49,899 nt of DNA from an uncultured Sphingomonadaceae bacterium (GTDB taxonomy: Bacteria; Pseudomonadota; Alphaproteobacteria; Sphingomonadales; Sphingomonadaceae). The notes below the pieces were generated by a model. It saw only the letters and a list, made by a program, of their open reading frames with translations. It searched no databases and was not told the origin of the DNA. The DNA is taken from positions 1-49,899 of the forward strand of contig CADCVW010000073.1 in NCBI GenBank assembly GCA_902806235.1, written 5' to 3'. Within the stretch, counting starts at the first letter, position 1; the number at the start of each line of letters is the position of its first letter. Positions 1 through 8,854 of this stretch are shown in pieces. The translations under genes and the position numbers were made by a program.

Positions 1-222
1 GCGAGGCGGCCCACCGCGACGCTCGCGGCGGCGACGAAGCCCGACGGATCGGGGCTTGTCTGGGGGACCGAGGCGTCGACGGCACGGGTGACCGGCGTGC
101 CACGGCGCGGATTGCGCCGGCTGACCGCGACCTGGGCCGCCAAGACCACGTCGCCGGCCCGCGAGGCGTCCAGGCGCCGGATGTTGACCTCGACCGTGAG
201 ATCCGGGTCGACGGTGATCGCC
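1..222 (-). pseudogene. Fragment of an ABC-transport auxiliary lipoprotein (PqiC/DUF330-like)
   Basis: Read on the minus strand, this stretch is open and encodes a peptide with VEVNIRRLD, VVLAAQVAVSR and a final FVAAASVAVGRLA helix. That pattern resembles the C-terminal half of PqiC-type lipoproteins, the outer-membrane partner of MCE lipid-transport systems. The reading frame meets a TAG at 240-242 with no start codon, so the N-terminal half, signal peptide and lipobox are missing. The other end runs off the window. The resemblance stops around base 220, where Crp/Fnr-like coding on the opposite strand begins. The gene therefore looks truncated by a deletion, or by an assembly join. The family call rests on pattern recognition of about 70 residues and is moderate. 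Confidence 0.45.
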
Positions 223-840
223 CCGGAGGAGGAGCACGGCTACATCTACCGCCTGCACTCCGGCTGGTGTGCGCGGCTGCGCGTGCTCGCCGACGGGCGG
301 GCACAGATGCTGGGTGTGCTGCTGCCGGGCGACCTGTTCGGCGTGGAAGCGATGCTGATGAAGCGCCAGTCGGACGGGATCGTCGCCTTGGACACGGTGC
401 GCGTCGACCAGCTGCCGCAGGATCAGGCGCGGGCGGCGGGAATGGCGGACCCGCAGATCGGGCTACGCCTTTCGTGGCAACTCGCCGAGAACCATCGGCG
501 CCTCGGCAACTGGGTGGTGGGCCTGGGCCGCGGCCGTGCCGACGAGCGGCTGGCGTTGCTGCTGCTGGAGCTGCGCGGGCGGCTGATCCTGGGCGGCACG
601 CTGCGCGAGGAGGCGACGAGCTTCCGCCTGCCGCTGACGCAGGGGCAGATCGGCGAGCTGCTGGGGCTGACGGCCGTGCACGTCAACCGGACGCTCCGGC
701 GCTTCCGCGACGCCGGGCTGGCGACGGTAGCGGGCGGCGAAGCGCGGCTGGGCGACGTGGCCGGGCTGCACCGGCTGGCCTACCCGATGCTGGACGTGTG
801 GGAGAAGGAGCGGCCGGAGTTCGGAAAGCGGGCGGCCTGA
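88..840 (+). CDS. Crp/Fnr-family transcriptional regulator, N-terminus doubtful
   Basis: From about residue 46 the protein reads as a cyclic-nucleotide-binding-like beta roll (YIYRLHSGWCARLRV, then LLPGDLFGVEAM). A dimerisation helix and a C-terminal winged helix-turn-helix follow (LTQGQIGELLGLTAVHVNRTLRRFRDAGL). There is no Cys cluster for an Fnr-type FeS centre. Family members usually have about 45-50 residues of beta roll before the SGW motif. Here that part is replaced by a basic, family-unlike stretch (residues 1-45) that is the antisense of the PqiC-like fragment. The GTG at 88 is therefore only the longest possible start, and the true N-terminus may be lost. The DNA-binding half is intact. 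Target genes are unknown. Confidence 0.75.
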   Translation: MTGVPRRGLRRLTATWAAKTTSPAREASRRRMLTSTVRSGSTVIAPEEEHGYIYRLHSGWCARLRVLADGRAQMLGVLLPGDLFGVEAMLMKRQSDGIVALDTVRVDQLPQDQARAAGMADPQIGLRLSWQLAENHRRLGNWVVGLGRGRADERLALLLLELRGRLILGGTLREEATSFRLPLTQGQIGELLGLTAVHVNRTLRRFRDAGLATVAGGEARLGDVAGLHRLAYPMLDVWEKERPEFGKRAA

Positions 841-880
841 AGGGCGGTCGGCGATGGGCGCGTGTTTTTAGCGAAGCCGG

Positions 881-983
881 CGTCCCAGCGGAAGCTGCGA
901 CCGCTCTCGCGGAGGGCCTCCCTCTTCGCCGCCGGTGCCGGGCGTGCTCGTCGAGAGCGGTCCCAGCTTCCGCTGGGACGACG
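881..983. repeat. Family A palindromic repeat, copy 1
   Basis: A ~103-bp element with inverted termini: CGTCCCAGCGGAAGCT at the left and TCCCAGCTTCCGCTGGGACG at the right, with an inner GCGGTCC/GGACCGC-type pair. Three other copies occur in this window (3225-3333, 3658-3764, 16371-16476). It carries no ORF and resembles a REP/MITE-type non-autonomous element. It fills most of the gap between the Crp/Fnr gene and the next gene; I see nothing else in 984-1137. Confidence 0.85.
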
Positions 984-1137
984 TGCTCACGGTGCGACGG
1001 CGTGCTTGCCGTGCAACACGCTCGCGCCCCGTTTGCGCGCGGGCGGGCATCGCGGTAGGGAGCGGCCGGGGCGGGGGTTGAACAGGCGCTGTTCATCTCG
1101 GTCGCGCCATGTTCCCGCCAGCAACACGGAGCTCCGG

Positions 1138-1860
1138 GTGGCGCGCACCCCCGTATCGAACGAATCCTTCTATCGCGAAGTCGACGAGGGCGTGCGCCGC
1201 GATCAGGTGGCGGGCGTGTGGCGGCGCTACGGGCGGCTGCTCGTCGCGGGGCTAGTCCTGCTGCTCCTGCTCGTCGCGGGCGCCTTGTGGTGGCGAAACC
1301 GGCAGGAGCAACAGGCGGGGCAGGCGGCGGAGACCTTGACCAAGGGGCTCGACCAGCTCGGGTCCGGCCGGGCCAAGGCGGCGGCGGCGACCGCCGCGCC
1401 CTTGGCCGAAGCGCGCGGCGAGGGCTATCGGGCGGCGGCGCGGCTCTTGGCGGCCGCGGCGGCGTTGGAGGCAGGCGACGACAAGCGCGCGGCCGCGGCG
1501 TTCGGGGAGATGGCGGCGGACGAGGGCCTCGCCGAGCCCTATCGCCAGCTCGCGCTCGTGCGGCAGACGGCGATCGAGTATGACGGGCTGTCGCCGACGG
1601 TGATTGAGCAGCGGATGCGGCCGCTCGCCCGGCCGGGGAGCCCTTGGTTCGGCAGCGCGGGCGAGATGCTCGCGGTGGCGCTGATCAACGGGGGCAAGCG
1701 GGCGGAGGCGGGGCAGCTGCTCGCGCGAATGGCGCGCGACAGGCAGGTGCCCGAGACCATCCGCAACCGTTCGGGCCAGCTCGCGGGCAGCCTGGGCGTG
1801 GACGTTCCGCCGGCCGCGACGCCGGCCCCCGCGGCGCCGGCCGTGGCAACCGAGGAATAG
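1138..1860 (+). CDS. YfgM-like membrane-anchored TPR protein
   Basis: The 240-residue product has a short cytosolic N-terminus (VARTPVSNESFYREVDEGVRRDQ), one transmembrane helix at about residues 32-53, and an Ala-rich alpha-helical periplasmic domain of the TPR_21/YfgM type. A low-complexity Ala-Pro tail follows (PAATPAPAAPA). Members of this family associate with SecYEG and periplasmic chaperones. In many proteobacteria the gene lies directly upstream of bamB, as here (8-bp gap). I chose the GTG at 1138 because the conserved FYREVDE block begins just after it and GGAG lies about 7 bases upstream. A longer frame back to 862 would run through the repeat and is unlikely. Confidence 0.85.
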   Translation: MARTPVSNESFYREVDEGVRRDQVAGVWRRYGRLLVAGLVLLLLLVAGALWWRNRQEQQAGQAAETLTKGLDQLGSGRAKAAAATAAPLAEARGEGYRAAARLLAAAAALEAGDDKRAAAAFGEMAADEGLAEPYRQLALVRQTAIEYDGLSPTVIEQRMRPLARPGSPWFGSAGEMLAVALINGGKRAEAGQLLARMARDRQVPETIRNRSGQLAGSLGVDVPPAATPAPAAPAVATEE

Positions 1861-1868
1861 GAAGACAC

Positions 1869-3191
1869 ATGAAGAAGTTCATCGCCCTCGCGCTCGCCGC
1901 GACGGTGCTCGGCGGGTGCGGCGTGTTTGGCGGCGGCAAGACCAAGCCCGCGACGCCCACCGTCGGCCAGCGCGTCCCCGTGCTCGCGGCGGAAAGCGAG
2001 ATCGCGGTCGACCCGGAGACGCAGGGCGTGGCGGTGCAGGTGCCCGCACCGGTGGCCAACACCGAATGGTCGCAGCCGGGGGGCAATGCGAGCCACGCGC
2101 CGGGGCACGTCGCGCTCGGCGGCGCGCTCGCCGTCGCCTGGACCGCCGACATCGGCGCGGGCAGCGTGGCGCGAGCGCGGCTCGGCTCCGGCCCGGTAGT
2201 GGGCGGCGGACGGCTGTACACCATCGACACCACGGCGACGATCCGCGCCTTCGACGCTGCTTCCGGCGCCGCGGCGTGGAGCGCGCGGCTGGCGAACGCC
2301 GCGACTGACGTCAACGCGCTGTTCGGCGGCGGCGTGAGCTTCGAGAACGGGACTCTTTACGCGACCAACGGCATTGGCCAGGTCGCCGCGCTCGACGCCG
2401 CGACCGGCCGGGCGCGCTGGACGCAGCGGCCGGGCGGCCCGCTACGCGGCGCCCCCACTGTGAGCGACGGCAACCTCTATGTGGTGAGCCAGGACAACCA
2501 GCTGTTCGCGCTCGACCCGGCGACGGGCGAAACGCGCTGGTCGCAACCCGCCACGCTGGAGGTCGCCGGCGTGTTCGGCGCGGCGGCCCCAGCGGCGGCG
2601 CAAGGGACGGTGGTGGCGGGCTTCTCCTCCGGCGAGCTCAACGCCTACCGTTACGAGAACGGGCGGCCGCTGTGGCAGGACGTGCTGTCGCGCACCAACG
2701 TGTCGACGGCGGTCGCCGCGCTTTCCGACATCGATGCGGAGCCGGTGATCGAGAACGGACGCGTCTACGCGGTGGGTCAGGGCGGGCGCATGGTGGCGCT
2801 GGAGCTCGTCACCGGGCAGCGGCTGTGGGAGCAGAACATCGCGGGCATCTCGACCCCTTGGGTCGCGGGCGACTGGCTGTTCGTGGTGACGGCGGACGCG
2901 CGGCTAGTGGCGATGGCCAAGAACACGGGGCGCATCCGCTGGATCACCCAGCTGCGCGGCTTCCGCGACCAGAAGGACCGCAAGGGCCCGGTGCAATGGG
3001 TGGGGCCGGTACTCGCGGGCGGGCGGCTGATCCTGGCGAGCTCGCTCGGCGACCTGGTAGCAGCGTCGCCGTCGACCGGAGCTGTCCAGACGATCACCAA
3101 CCTGCGCGCGCCGGTGGAGTTCGCGCCGGTGGTGGCGAACAACACCATGTACGTGCTGGACAGCCGGGGGCGGCTGACGGCGTTCCGGTAG
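1869..3191 (+). CDS. bamB: Outer membrane assembly lipoprotein BamB
   Basis: The 440-residue lipoprotein starts with MKKF, a hydrophobic signal and a lipobox (LGGC, Cys about residue 17). The rest is a PQQ-like eight-bladed beta-propeller, visible as recurring blade motifs such as LYTIDTTATIRAFDAASGAAAW, GRVYAVGQGGRMVALELVTGQRLWE and MYVLDSRGRLTAF. BamB is the scaffold lipoprotein of the BAM complex, which inserts beta-barrel proteins into the outer membrane. Order yfgM-like/bamB/der is the usual one in proteobacteria, and the pair is probably co-transcribed. Start is the ATG at 1869, after the stop of the upstream gene. Length is slightly above the usual ~400. Confidence 0.92.
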   Translation: MKKFIALALAATVLGGCGVFGGGKTKPATPTVGQRVPVLAAESEIAVDPETQGVAVQVPAPVANTEWSQPGGNASHAPGHVALGGALAVAWTADIGAGSVARARLGSGPVVGGGRLYTIDTTATIRAFDAASGAAAWSARLANAATDVNALFGGGVSFENGTLYATNGIGQVAALDAATGRARWTQRPGGPLRGAPTVSDGNLYVVSQDNQLFALDPATGETRWSQPATLEVAGVFGAAAPAAAQGTVVAGFSSGELNAYRYENGRPLWQDVLSRTNVSTAVAALSDIDAEPVIENGRVYAVGQGGRMVALELVTGQRLWEQNIAGISTPWVAGDWLFVVTADARLVAMAKNTGRIRWITQLRGFRDQKDRKGPVQWVGPVLAGGRLILASSLGDLVAASPSTGAVQTITNLRAPVEFAPVVANNTMYVLDSRGRLTAFR

Positions 3192-3224
3192 GACGGGCGG
3201 AAATGGGAGCCGTCGGGGCCGGAA

Positions 3225-3333
3225 CGTCGCCCCAGCGAAAGCTGGGGCCGCCATCGACGGGAACTGCCCTTTTCGCCGGCCGCAGCAGGGGCGGTCCTCA
3301 GCGAGAGCGGTCCCAGCTTCCGCTGGGACGACG
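3225..3333. repeat. Family A palindromic repeat, copy 2
   Basis: Same terminal inverted repeats as copy 1 (CGTCGCCCCAGCGAAAGCTG ... CCCAGCTTCCGCTGGGACGA), about 109 bp. It ends 19 bases before the GIY-YIG pseudogene. Together with copy 3 it brackets that dead gene. Confidence 0.85.
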
Positions 3334-3352
3334 GCTTCGGTAGCGTTTCGCG

Positions 3353-3645
3353 ATGCACGGCGGGTGGGTCTACAGCATGACCAACAAGCCGGGCGGCGTG
3401 TTGTACGTCGGGGTCACGGCCGACCTTCCGGCGCGGCTCGGCCAGCACCGGACGGGGTAGGCGGCTCTGCCTTCGGCCGGCGGTACGGGCTGAACCGGCT
3501 GGTCTACGCTGAGTCGCACGGGGAGATTGCGGACGCCTTCGCGCGCGAGAAGGCGATGAAGGCATGGCGGCGGGCGTGAAAGGTCGCGCTGATCGAGCGG
3601 GAGAACCCGGCGTGGGCGGACCTGTTCGAGACGTTGAACGCCTAG
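3353..3645 (+). pseudogene. GIY-YIG endonuclease, frameshifted and nonsense-mutated
   Basis: Pieces of a small GIY-YIG nuclease of the YhbQ/UPF0213 type are readable: MHGGWVYSMTNKPGGVLYVGVTADLPARLGQHRTG in the first frame, then RRYGLNRLVYAE and AFAREKAMKAWRRA in the next, then KVALIERENPAWADLFETL. Between the first two parts the frame is lost near 3458, so a TAG appears at once. Further on, at 3577-3579, a TGA stands exactly where the family has Trp (KAWRRAWKV). The full-length family is ~95 residues, so the gene was complete before two independent lesions. It is bracketed by two family A repeats (3225-3333 and 3658-3764), which may mean it arrived or was rearranged with them. Confidence 0.9.
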
Positions 3646-3657
3646 CCTCTTCAACCT

Positions 3658-3764
3658 GTCGCCCCAGCGCAAGCTGAGGCCGCTCTCGACGGGAGCCGTC
3701 CTCCTCGCCAGCCGCAACAGGGCGGTCCCCCGCGATGGCGGTCCCAGCTTTCGCTGGGACGACG
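3658..3764. repeat. Family A palindromic repeat, copy 3
   Basis: About 107 bp, left end GTCGCCCCAGCGCAAGCT, right end GGTCCCAGCTTTCGCTGGGA, with the same arrangement as the other copies. It lies between the GIY-YIG pseudogene and der. Confidence 0.85.
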
Positions 3765-3852
3765 TGCTTGCCGGATGTTCCTAGCTTTCGCTCGACCGGC
3801 GACTTTTCTTATTAGCTTGGCAAACTTGCCTCCCTCGTCCCACGGACTCCTC

Positions 3853-5208
3853 ATGACCAAGCCCACCGTCGCCATCGTCGGCCGCCCGAACGTCGGCAAG
3901 TCTACGCTGTTCAACCGCCTAGTTGGCAAGCGCGTCGCGCTGGTCGACGACCGGCCGGGGGTGACGCGCGACCGGCGAGAGGGCGACGCGCACCTGCTCG
4001 GGCTCGAGTTCCGCGTGATCGACACGGCGGGGCTGGAGGAGGAGGACCCGGAGTCCTTACCGGGGCGGATGCGGGCGCAGACGATCGCGGGGGTGCGCGA
4101 GGCGGACGTCGCCATGTTCATGGTGGACGCGCGGGCGGGGGTGACCCCGCTTGACGAGGAGATCGCGCGCTGGCTGCGGTCGGAGGACCGGCCGGTGGCG
4201 CTCGTCTGCAACAAGGCGGAGGGCCGCGCGGCGGAAGCCGGGATCGGCGAGGCCTACGCGCTCGGCTTCGGCGAGCCGGTGGCGCTGAGCGCGGAGCACG
4301 GCGAAGGGATGGCCGACCTGTTCGAGGCGCTGCGGCCGCACCTGGAACGGGAGGATGCTCCGCTCGCCGACAACGAAGGCGACGACGCCGACTCGGTGCT
4401 CAAGCTCGCCATTGTCGGGCGGCCGAACGCGGGCAAGTCGACCCTGATCAACCGGCTGCTGGGCCAGGAACGCCTGCTGACCGGGCCGGAGGCGGGGATC
4501 ACGCGCGACTCGATCAGCGTCGAGTGGACATGGCGCGACCGGCCGGTGCGGCTGATCGACACGGCGGGGATGCGCAAGCGGCCCAAGGTACAGGACAAGC
4601 TCGAGCGGCTGTCGGTGCAGGACGCCAAGCGCGCAATCGACTTCGCGGAGGTCGTGGTGCTGCTGCTCGACGCGACACGCGGGCTGGAGGCGCAGGACCT
4701 GCGGATCGCTTCCTCCGTGGTCGAGGAAGGCCGCGCCCTGATGATCGCGCTCAACAAATGGGACGTGGCGGAGGACCAGAGCCGGCTGTTCCAGGGAGTG
4801 CGCGCGGCGCTCGAGGAGGGGCTGGCGCAGATCCGCGGGGTGCCGCTGCTCGCGGTGTCGGGGCTGACGGGGAAGGGGCTCGACCAGATGCTCGGCGCCG
4901 CGTTCGAAACGCGGGACGCGTGGAGCCGACGGGTGGGGACGGGCGAGCTGAATCGCTGGCTCGCCAAGGCGATGGAGGCGAACCCGCCGCCTGCGCCGGG
5001 GGGCCGCCGGATCAAGCTGCGCTACGTGACGCAGGTGGGGACGCGGCCGCCGAGCTTCGTGCTGTTCGGGACGCGGGTGGACGAGTTGCCGGAGAGTTAC
5101 CGCCGCTACTTGGTGAACGGCATCCGGCGCGACTTGGGCTTAGGGGCTGTGCCGGTGCGTTTCGCGCTGCGGGCACCGAAGAACCCGTTCCACGATAAAG
5201 ATGATTGA
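3853..5208 (+). CDS. der: Ribosome-assembly GTPase Der (EngA)
   Basis: Der acts in assembly of the 50S ribosomal subunit. The 451-residue protein shows the two tandem GTPase domains that define the family: the first with GRPNVGKST (about residue 10) and DTAGLE, the second with GRPNAGKST (about residue 193) and DTAGMRK, then NKWD. A C-terminal KH-like domain follows (RIKLRYVTQVGTRPPSFVLFGTRV). Length is normal. I chose the ATG at 3853 because the first P-loop begins ten residues later. Its last eight bases overlap the tusA-like gene. Confidence 0.96.
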   Translation: MTKPTVAIVGRPNVGKSTLFNRLVGKRVALVDDRPGVTRDRREGDAHLLGLEFRVIDTAGLEEEDPESLPGRMRAQTIAGVREADVAMFMVDARAGVTPLDEEIARWLRSEDRPVALVCNKAEGRAAEAGIGEAYALGFGEPVALSAEHGEGMADLFEALRPHLEREDAPLADNEGDDADSVLKLAIVGRPNAGKSTLINRLLGQERLLTGPEAGITRDSISVEWTWRDRPVRLIDTAGMRKRPKVQDKLERLSVQDAKRAIDFAEVVVLLLDATRGLEAQDLRIASSVVEEGRALMIALNKWDVAEDQSRLFQGVRAALEEGLAQIRGVPLLAVSGLTGKGLDQMLGAAFETRDAWSRRVGTGELNRWLAKAMEANPPPAPGGRRIKLRYVTQVGTRPPSFVLFGTRVDELPESYRRYLVNGIRRDLGLGAVPVRFALRAPKNPFHDKDD

Positions 5209-5401
5209 GGTCGACGCGCGCGGGATGCGCTGCCCGTGGCCGGCGCTGCGGCTGGCGCGCGCGATGCGCGATGCGAGGGAGGTGACGCTGGTCGCCGACG
5301 ATCCACGGGCGGCGGCGGAGGTGGCGGCGCTGTGCGCGGAGCAGGAATGGACGCTGGACGCCGCGCCGCCGCGGTTCGCGGTGCGGCGGGCGGAGGGCTA
5401 G
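5201..5401 (+). CDS. TusA-family sulfur carrier protein
   Basis: A 66-residue protein with the TusA/SirA signature: an N-terminal beta strand, then GMRCPWPALRLARAM, which holds the CPxP motif with the sulfur-carrying Cys at residue 10. A strand and a second helix follow. TusA proteins pass persulfide sulfur to acceptors such as the tRNA 2-thiouridine pathway or molybdopterin synthesis; which one applies here is not shown. It overlaps der by 8 bases and so is probably translated with it. It is slightly shorter than E. coli TusA (81 residues). Confidence 0.85.
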   Translation: MIEVDARGMRCPWPALRLARAMRDAREVTLVADDPRAAAEVAALCAEQEWTLDAAPPRFAVRRAEG

Positions 5402-5450
5402 GCCGCGCCGCCGAGCCTTTGGCCACGGCGCGCAGGCGCTTGTCACGGGT

Positions 5451-5750
5451 CTACAGCCGGGCCTGCAGCGTCGCGCGGGCGGACGCGAGCAGGTGCGCGT
5501 CGACGTAGCCGATGCCGTACAAGGCCTCGGCTTCGATCAAGCGCATGACGTCGCCGTGGGGCGCGACGGGAGCCGGCGGCAGCACGGCCAATCGCGCGAG
5601 GACCGTCGACCGGGCCGCGAACGCGCCCAGCACCAATTCGCCCAGGACGTAAGGACGCATGAGCGCCCGCTTCTCGCGCAGCAGGGAGGCGAGCGCGGGG
5701 TCCGGCGCGCGCAGGTGATCGACCCAGACGTTCGTGTCGACAACCGTCAC
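5451..5750 (-). pseudogene. VapC-type PIN-domain toxin, C-terminus lost
   Basis: The readable part is a PIN-domain RNase of the VapC class: MTVVDTNVWVDHLR holds the first catalytic Asp, ELVLGAF the Glu, and GIGYVDAHLLASA the third acidic residue. The frame ends at TAG (5451-5453). Reading past it continues with TRDKRLRAVA, the conserved last motif, which normally follows a Trp (LWTRDKRL). So TGG has become TAG, and the fourth acidic residue plus the last helix are cut off, leaving 99 instead of ~125 residues. The toxin is probably inactive. Its GTG start overlaps the ancestral vapB stop, as usual in vapBC operons. Confidence 0.85.
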
Positions 5751-5916
5751 GCGGGAGGCGCGTCGCCTTCGTTGGGGCCCAAGCGTTGGGGTCGGACCCG
5801 CCGAGCGCGATCAGCGCGCGCAGCGCGTCGTGCACGAGCTGCGTTTCCTCTTCGATGCCCGTGGCTTGCCTGGCCTTGGCGAGCAGCTCGTCGTCGCTGG
5901 GGAGCATGATCGTCAT
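5747..5916 (-). pseudogene. VapB-type antitoxin, frameshifted near its end
   Basis: The start MTIMLPSDDELLAKARQATG and the following EEETQLVHDALRALIALGGSDPNAW match short ribbon-helix-helix VapB antitoxins with the usual GGSDP..W tail. At the four-base C run (plus-strand GGGG, 5774-5777) one base appears missing. Restoring one C gives WAPNEGDAPPA followed by a TGA that overlaps the vapC GTG, which is the expected arrangement. Without it the frame runs on into vapC. The DNA-binding part is intact, but the toxin-binding C-terminus is garbled. The pair lies downstream of purL on the same strand. Confidence 0.75.
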
Positions 5917-5957
5917 GGCGCGAGCGTTGGCGGAAACGGCGATTCCGCTCTAGCATC

Positions 5958-8195
5958 TCACGCCACCGCGGGCTCGCCACCCATCAGCGCGGGGAAGAAG
6001 CCTTCGTGCGCGCGGCGGAGGTCGGCGAGGAGCGCGCCGCTCCGCGTCGGGCGGCAAAGAAGCGCGTCGCCGCCGGTGGAGCCGAGGTGAAGGTGGGGGA
6101 TGCCCCGCTCGGCCGTGAGGCGGACGAAAGGGTCGGAGTTGCCGGTTGTGACGACGTAGCGCGCCTGGTCCTCGCCGAAGAGAAAGGGGTGCCAATCCGC
6201 CGGGCGTGCGGCGGGATCGGGGAACAGCGGGTCGAGCGTCGCGCCCAGGTTCCCGGCGAGCGCCATCTCCGCGAGCGCGACGAGGAGGCCGCCGTCGGCG
6301 ACGTCGTGGACGGCGGAAACGAGGCCGTTGGCGATCGCCTCCCGCACGAACTCGGCGTGGAGGCGCTCGGCGGCGAGGTCGACGGAGGGCGGCGGGCCTT
6401 CCTCCAGGCCGCGCAGCTCGCGGAGCCAGATGGACTGGCCGAGGTGGGAAGGCGGAGCGCCGATCAGCCAGACGTCCTCGTCCGCCGCCTTGAAGGCGAG
6501 CGTCGCCGCGCTCCGCCAATCGTCGAGCAGGCCGACGGCGCCCACGGCGGGGGTGGGGAGGATGGCGGAGCCGGAGCCGTCCGGGCCACTAGTCTCATTG
6601 TAGAGGCTGACGTTGCCGCTGACGATGGGGAAGTCGAGCGCGCGGCAGGCGCGGGCCATGCCCTCGATGCAGCCGACGAGCTGGCCCATGATCTCCGGCC
6701 GCTGCGGGTTGCCGAAGTTCAGGCAGTCGGTCGCAGCGAGCGGGCGCGCGCCGACGGCGGACAGGTTGCGGTAGGCCCCCGCGATCGCCTGCGCGCCGCC
6801 CTCCACCGGGTCGGCGTAGCAGTAGCGGGGCGTGCAATCGGTGGTGATCGCGAGCGCCTTCGGCGTGCCGTGGACGCGCACCACCGCGGCGTCGCCGCCG
6901 GGGCGCTGGACGGTGTCGGCGCCCACCTCCGAGTCGTACTGCTCCCACACCCAGCGGCGGCTGGCTAGGTCGGGGGAGGCGAGCAGGGCGCGGAGGTCCT
7001 CGAGCGGGTCGCCGGCGAAGTCGAGCGGGCCGAGCGGCGCGCGCGGAGGAGTGGGGACATGGGGGCGGTCGTATTTGGGCGCATCGTCGGCGAGGGCGCC
7101 GAGCGGGATGTCGGCGACGGCGGTGCCGCCGAAGCGCAGCACCATGCGGCCGGTGTCCGTCACCCGGCCGATCACGGCAAAGTCGAGCTCCCATTTGCGG
7201 AAGATCGCGGCAGCCTCCTCCTCGCGGCCGGGCTCCAGCACCATGAGCATGCGCTCCTGGCTCTCCGACAGCATCATCTCGTAGGGGGTCATGCCCTCCT
7301 CGCGAGCCGGCACCGCGTCCATGTCCAGCTCGATGCCCACCCCGCCCTTGCTCGCCATCTCGACCGAGGAGGAGGTGAGGCCCGCCGCGCCCATGTCTTG
7401 GATGGCAACGATCGCGCCTGTCTCCATCAGCTCCAAGCAGGCCTCGATCAGCAGCTTCTCGGTGAAGGGGTCGCCGACTTGGACCGTCGGGCGCTTCTCC
7501 TCCGCGTCCGCGCCGAAGTCGGCCGACGCCATGGTCGCGCCGTGGATGCCATCGCGGCCGGTCTTGGAGCCGACGTAGACGACGGGGTTACCGACGCCGG
7601 CCGCGGCCGAGAGGAAGATGCGGTCGGCGCGCGCGACGCCGACGGCCATCGCGTTAACGAGGATGTTGCCGTCGTAGGCCGGGTGGAAGTCCACCTCGCC
7701 GCCCACCGTCGGCACGCCAACGCAGTTGCCATAGCCGCCGATGCCGGCGACCACGCCGGAGATCAGGTGCTTCATCTTCGGCGCGTCCGGCCTTCCGAAG
7801 CGCAGCGCGTTCATGAGCGCCACCGGGCGCGCGCCCATGGTGAATACGTCGCGCAGGATGCCGCCGACGCCGGTGGCCGCGCCCTGATAGGGTTCGATAA
7901 AGCTCGGGTGGTTGTGGCTCTCCATCTTGAAGATGGCGGCGAGGCCGTTGCCAATGTCGACCACGCCCGCGTTCTCGCCGGGGCCGTGGATGACGTGGGG
8001 ACCGGTGGTGGGCAGCTTGGCGAGGTGGAGGCGCGAGGACTTGTAGGAGCAGTGCTCCGACCACATCACCGAGAAGATGCCGAGCTCGAGCAGGTTGGGC
8101 TCCCGGCCGAGCGCGCGGCGGACGCGGGCGTACTCGTCGGGGGATAGGCCGTGATCGGCGACGACCTGGGGGGTGATGGGGGCGGGCGCGCTCAT
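5958..8195 (-). CDS. purL: Phosphoribosylformylglycinamidine synthase II (PurL)
   Basis: PurL catalyses the ATP-dependent conversion of FGAR to FGAM in purine synthesis, using ammonia delivered by PurQ with the help of PurS. The 745-residue product is the small, three-protein form of the enzyme. It shows the N-terminal conserved block [15 protein letters not shown], the ATP site region [23 protein letters not shown], the repeated AIRS-like half ([13 protein letters not shown]), and a C-terminal [16 protein letters not shown] block. ATG start at 8195, normal length. purS and purQ are not in the window. Confidence 0.96.
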   Translation of the reverse strand: MSAPAPITPQVVADHGLSPDEYARVRRALGREPNLLELGIFSVMWSEHCSYKSSRLHLAKLPTTGPHVIHGPGENAGVVDIGNGLAAIFKMESHNHPSFIEPYQGAATGVGGILRDVFTMGARPVALMNALRFGRPDAPKMKHLISGVVAGIGGYGNCVGVPTVGGEVDFHPAYDGNILVNAMAVGVARADRIFLSAAAGVGNPVVYVGSKTGRDGIHGATMASADFGADAEEKRPTVQVGDPFTEKLLIEACLELMETGAIVAIQDMGAAGLTSSSVEMASKGGVGIELDMDAVPAREEGMTPYEMMLSESQERMLMVLEPGREEEAAAIFRKWELDFAVIGRVTDTGRMVLRFGGTAVADIPLGALADDAPKYDRPHVPTPPRAPLGPLDFAGDPLEDLRALLASPDLASRRWVWEQYDSEVGADTVQRPGGDAAVVRVHGTPKALAITTDCTPRYCYADPVEGGAQAIAGAYRNLSAVGARPLAATDCLNFGNPQRPEIMGQLVGCIEGMARACRALDFPIVSGNVSLYNETSGPDGSGSAILPTPAVGAVGLLDDWRSAATLAFKAADEDVWLIGAPPSHLGQSIWLRELRGLEEGPPPSVDLAAERLHAEFVREAIANGLVSAVHDVADGGLLVALAEMALAGNLGATLDPLFPDPAARPADWHPFLFGEDQARYVVTTGNSDPFVRLTAERGIPHLHLGSTGGDALLCRPTRSGALLADLRRAHEGFFPALMGGEPAVA

Positions 8196-8270
8196 GGGCG
8201 GCGCTTTAGGCGCGGGGGGCGGGCGCGGCTAGACCAGGGAGGAGAGGCGGGCGGCCGCTGCCGGGCAGGG

Positions 8271-8325
8271 CCGGCGCGGGGATGAATCCCGCGCCGTCGG
8301 TCCTCGCCATAGCGAGGCCGGCCGA
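8271..8325. repeat. Family C two-hairpin repeat, copy 1
   Basis: A hairpin GGCGCGGGGATGAATCCCGC is followed by GTCGGTCCTCGC-cata-GCGAGGCCGGCC, forming a second hairpin. The same design recurs at 8855-8910 and 9401-9456, so copies surround the two small lipoprotein genes. Apart from this repeat and a GCGCGCAGC/GCTGCGCGC hairpin near 8365-8385, I see nothing in 8196-8387. Confidence 0.7.
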
Positions 8326-8387
8326 GGCCGCGCGTGCAGCCCGCTTCGCTCATCGTAGCGGCGCGCAGCTCGGCTGCGCGCCCCGCG

Positions 8388-8783
8388 TTAGGCCTTACAG
8401 GATTGCGTCCCGCTGTCCGGCGACGTGTAGGTCACCGTCTCGCCCGAGCCGACGAGCTTAAATCCTTCGAAGCCCGGCCCGCCGACGAAGGGCTCGCCGG
8501 CCGCGGGGGCCTTGAGCGTCGCGATGGGGGGCTCCTCCTGCGCGTCGCGAACTTCCACGGTGGTACCGTCGGTGAGGAAGGACGCGTAAACGACGCTGTT
8601 GTCCTTGCAGCGGTACGTGCGGCTTTCGCGGATGGCGGGGGGGAGCGCGACGGGCGCGGCTTTGGCGAGCTCGTCGGCCTGGGCATCCGGGGTCTCGGGA
8701 GCGGTAATGGTTTCGGGTTTGCCGCAGGCGGCAAGGGGGAGGACGGCCGCGAAGGCGGCGGCGAGGAGGAGGTGCTTGGTCAT
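8388..8783 (-). CDS. Small lipoprotein with MliC-like C-terminal domain (paralog 1)
   Basis: The 131-residue protein begins MTKHLLLAAAFAAVLPLAAC, a lipoprotein signal with lipobox LAAC. After an acidic linker comes a compact domain with two Cys (SRTYRCKDNSVVYASFLTDG ... VTYTSPDSGTQSCKA). The spacing and the YxC...C ends resemble the MliC/COG3895 fold of lysozyme-inhibitor lipoproteins, but the match is by eye and weak. Its neighbour at 8950-9324 is clearly a paralog (shared FLTD, EPP-A-LKA, GE-F, and terminal Cys). The start is the ATG just before the signal peptide; a longer frame would precede it with unrelated residues. Confidence 0.75.
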   Translation of the reverse strand: MTKHLLLAAAFAAVLPLAACGKPETITAPETPDAQADELAKAAPVALPPAIRESRTYRCKDNSVVYASFLTDGTTVEVRDAQEEPPIATLKAPAAGEPFVGGPGFEGFKLVGSGETVTYTSPDSGTQSCKA

Positions 8784-8854
8784 AGGCGGCCGGCCAAAGC
8801 GGCGGGCGAGGCGCGCGTCAAGAGGGTAGGGGCGGAGCCCTCCATCGGCCAAGG

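Noticed and set aside
463-1096. Long minus-strand frames antisense to the Crp/Fnr gene and across family A copy 1
   Set aside because: They are Arg/Pro-rich shadows typical of GC-rich DNA and have no recognisable domain.
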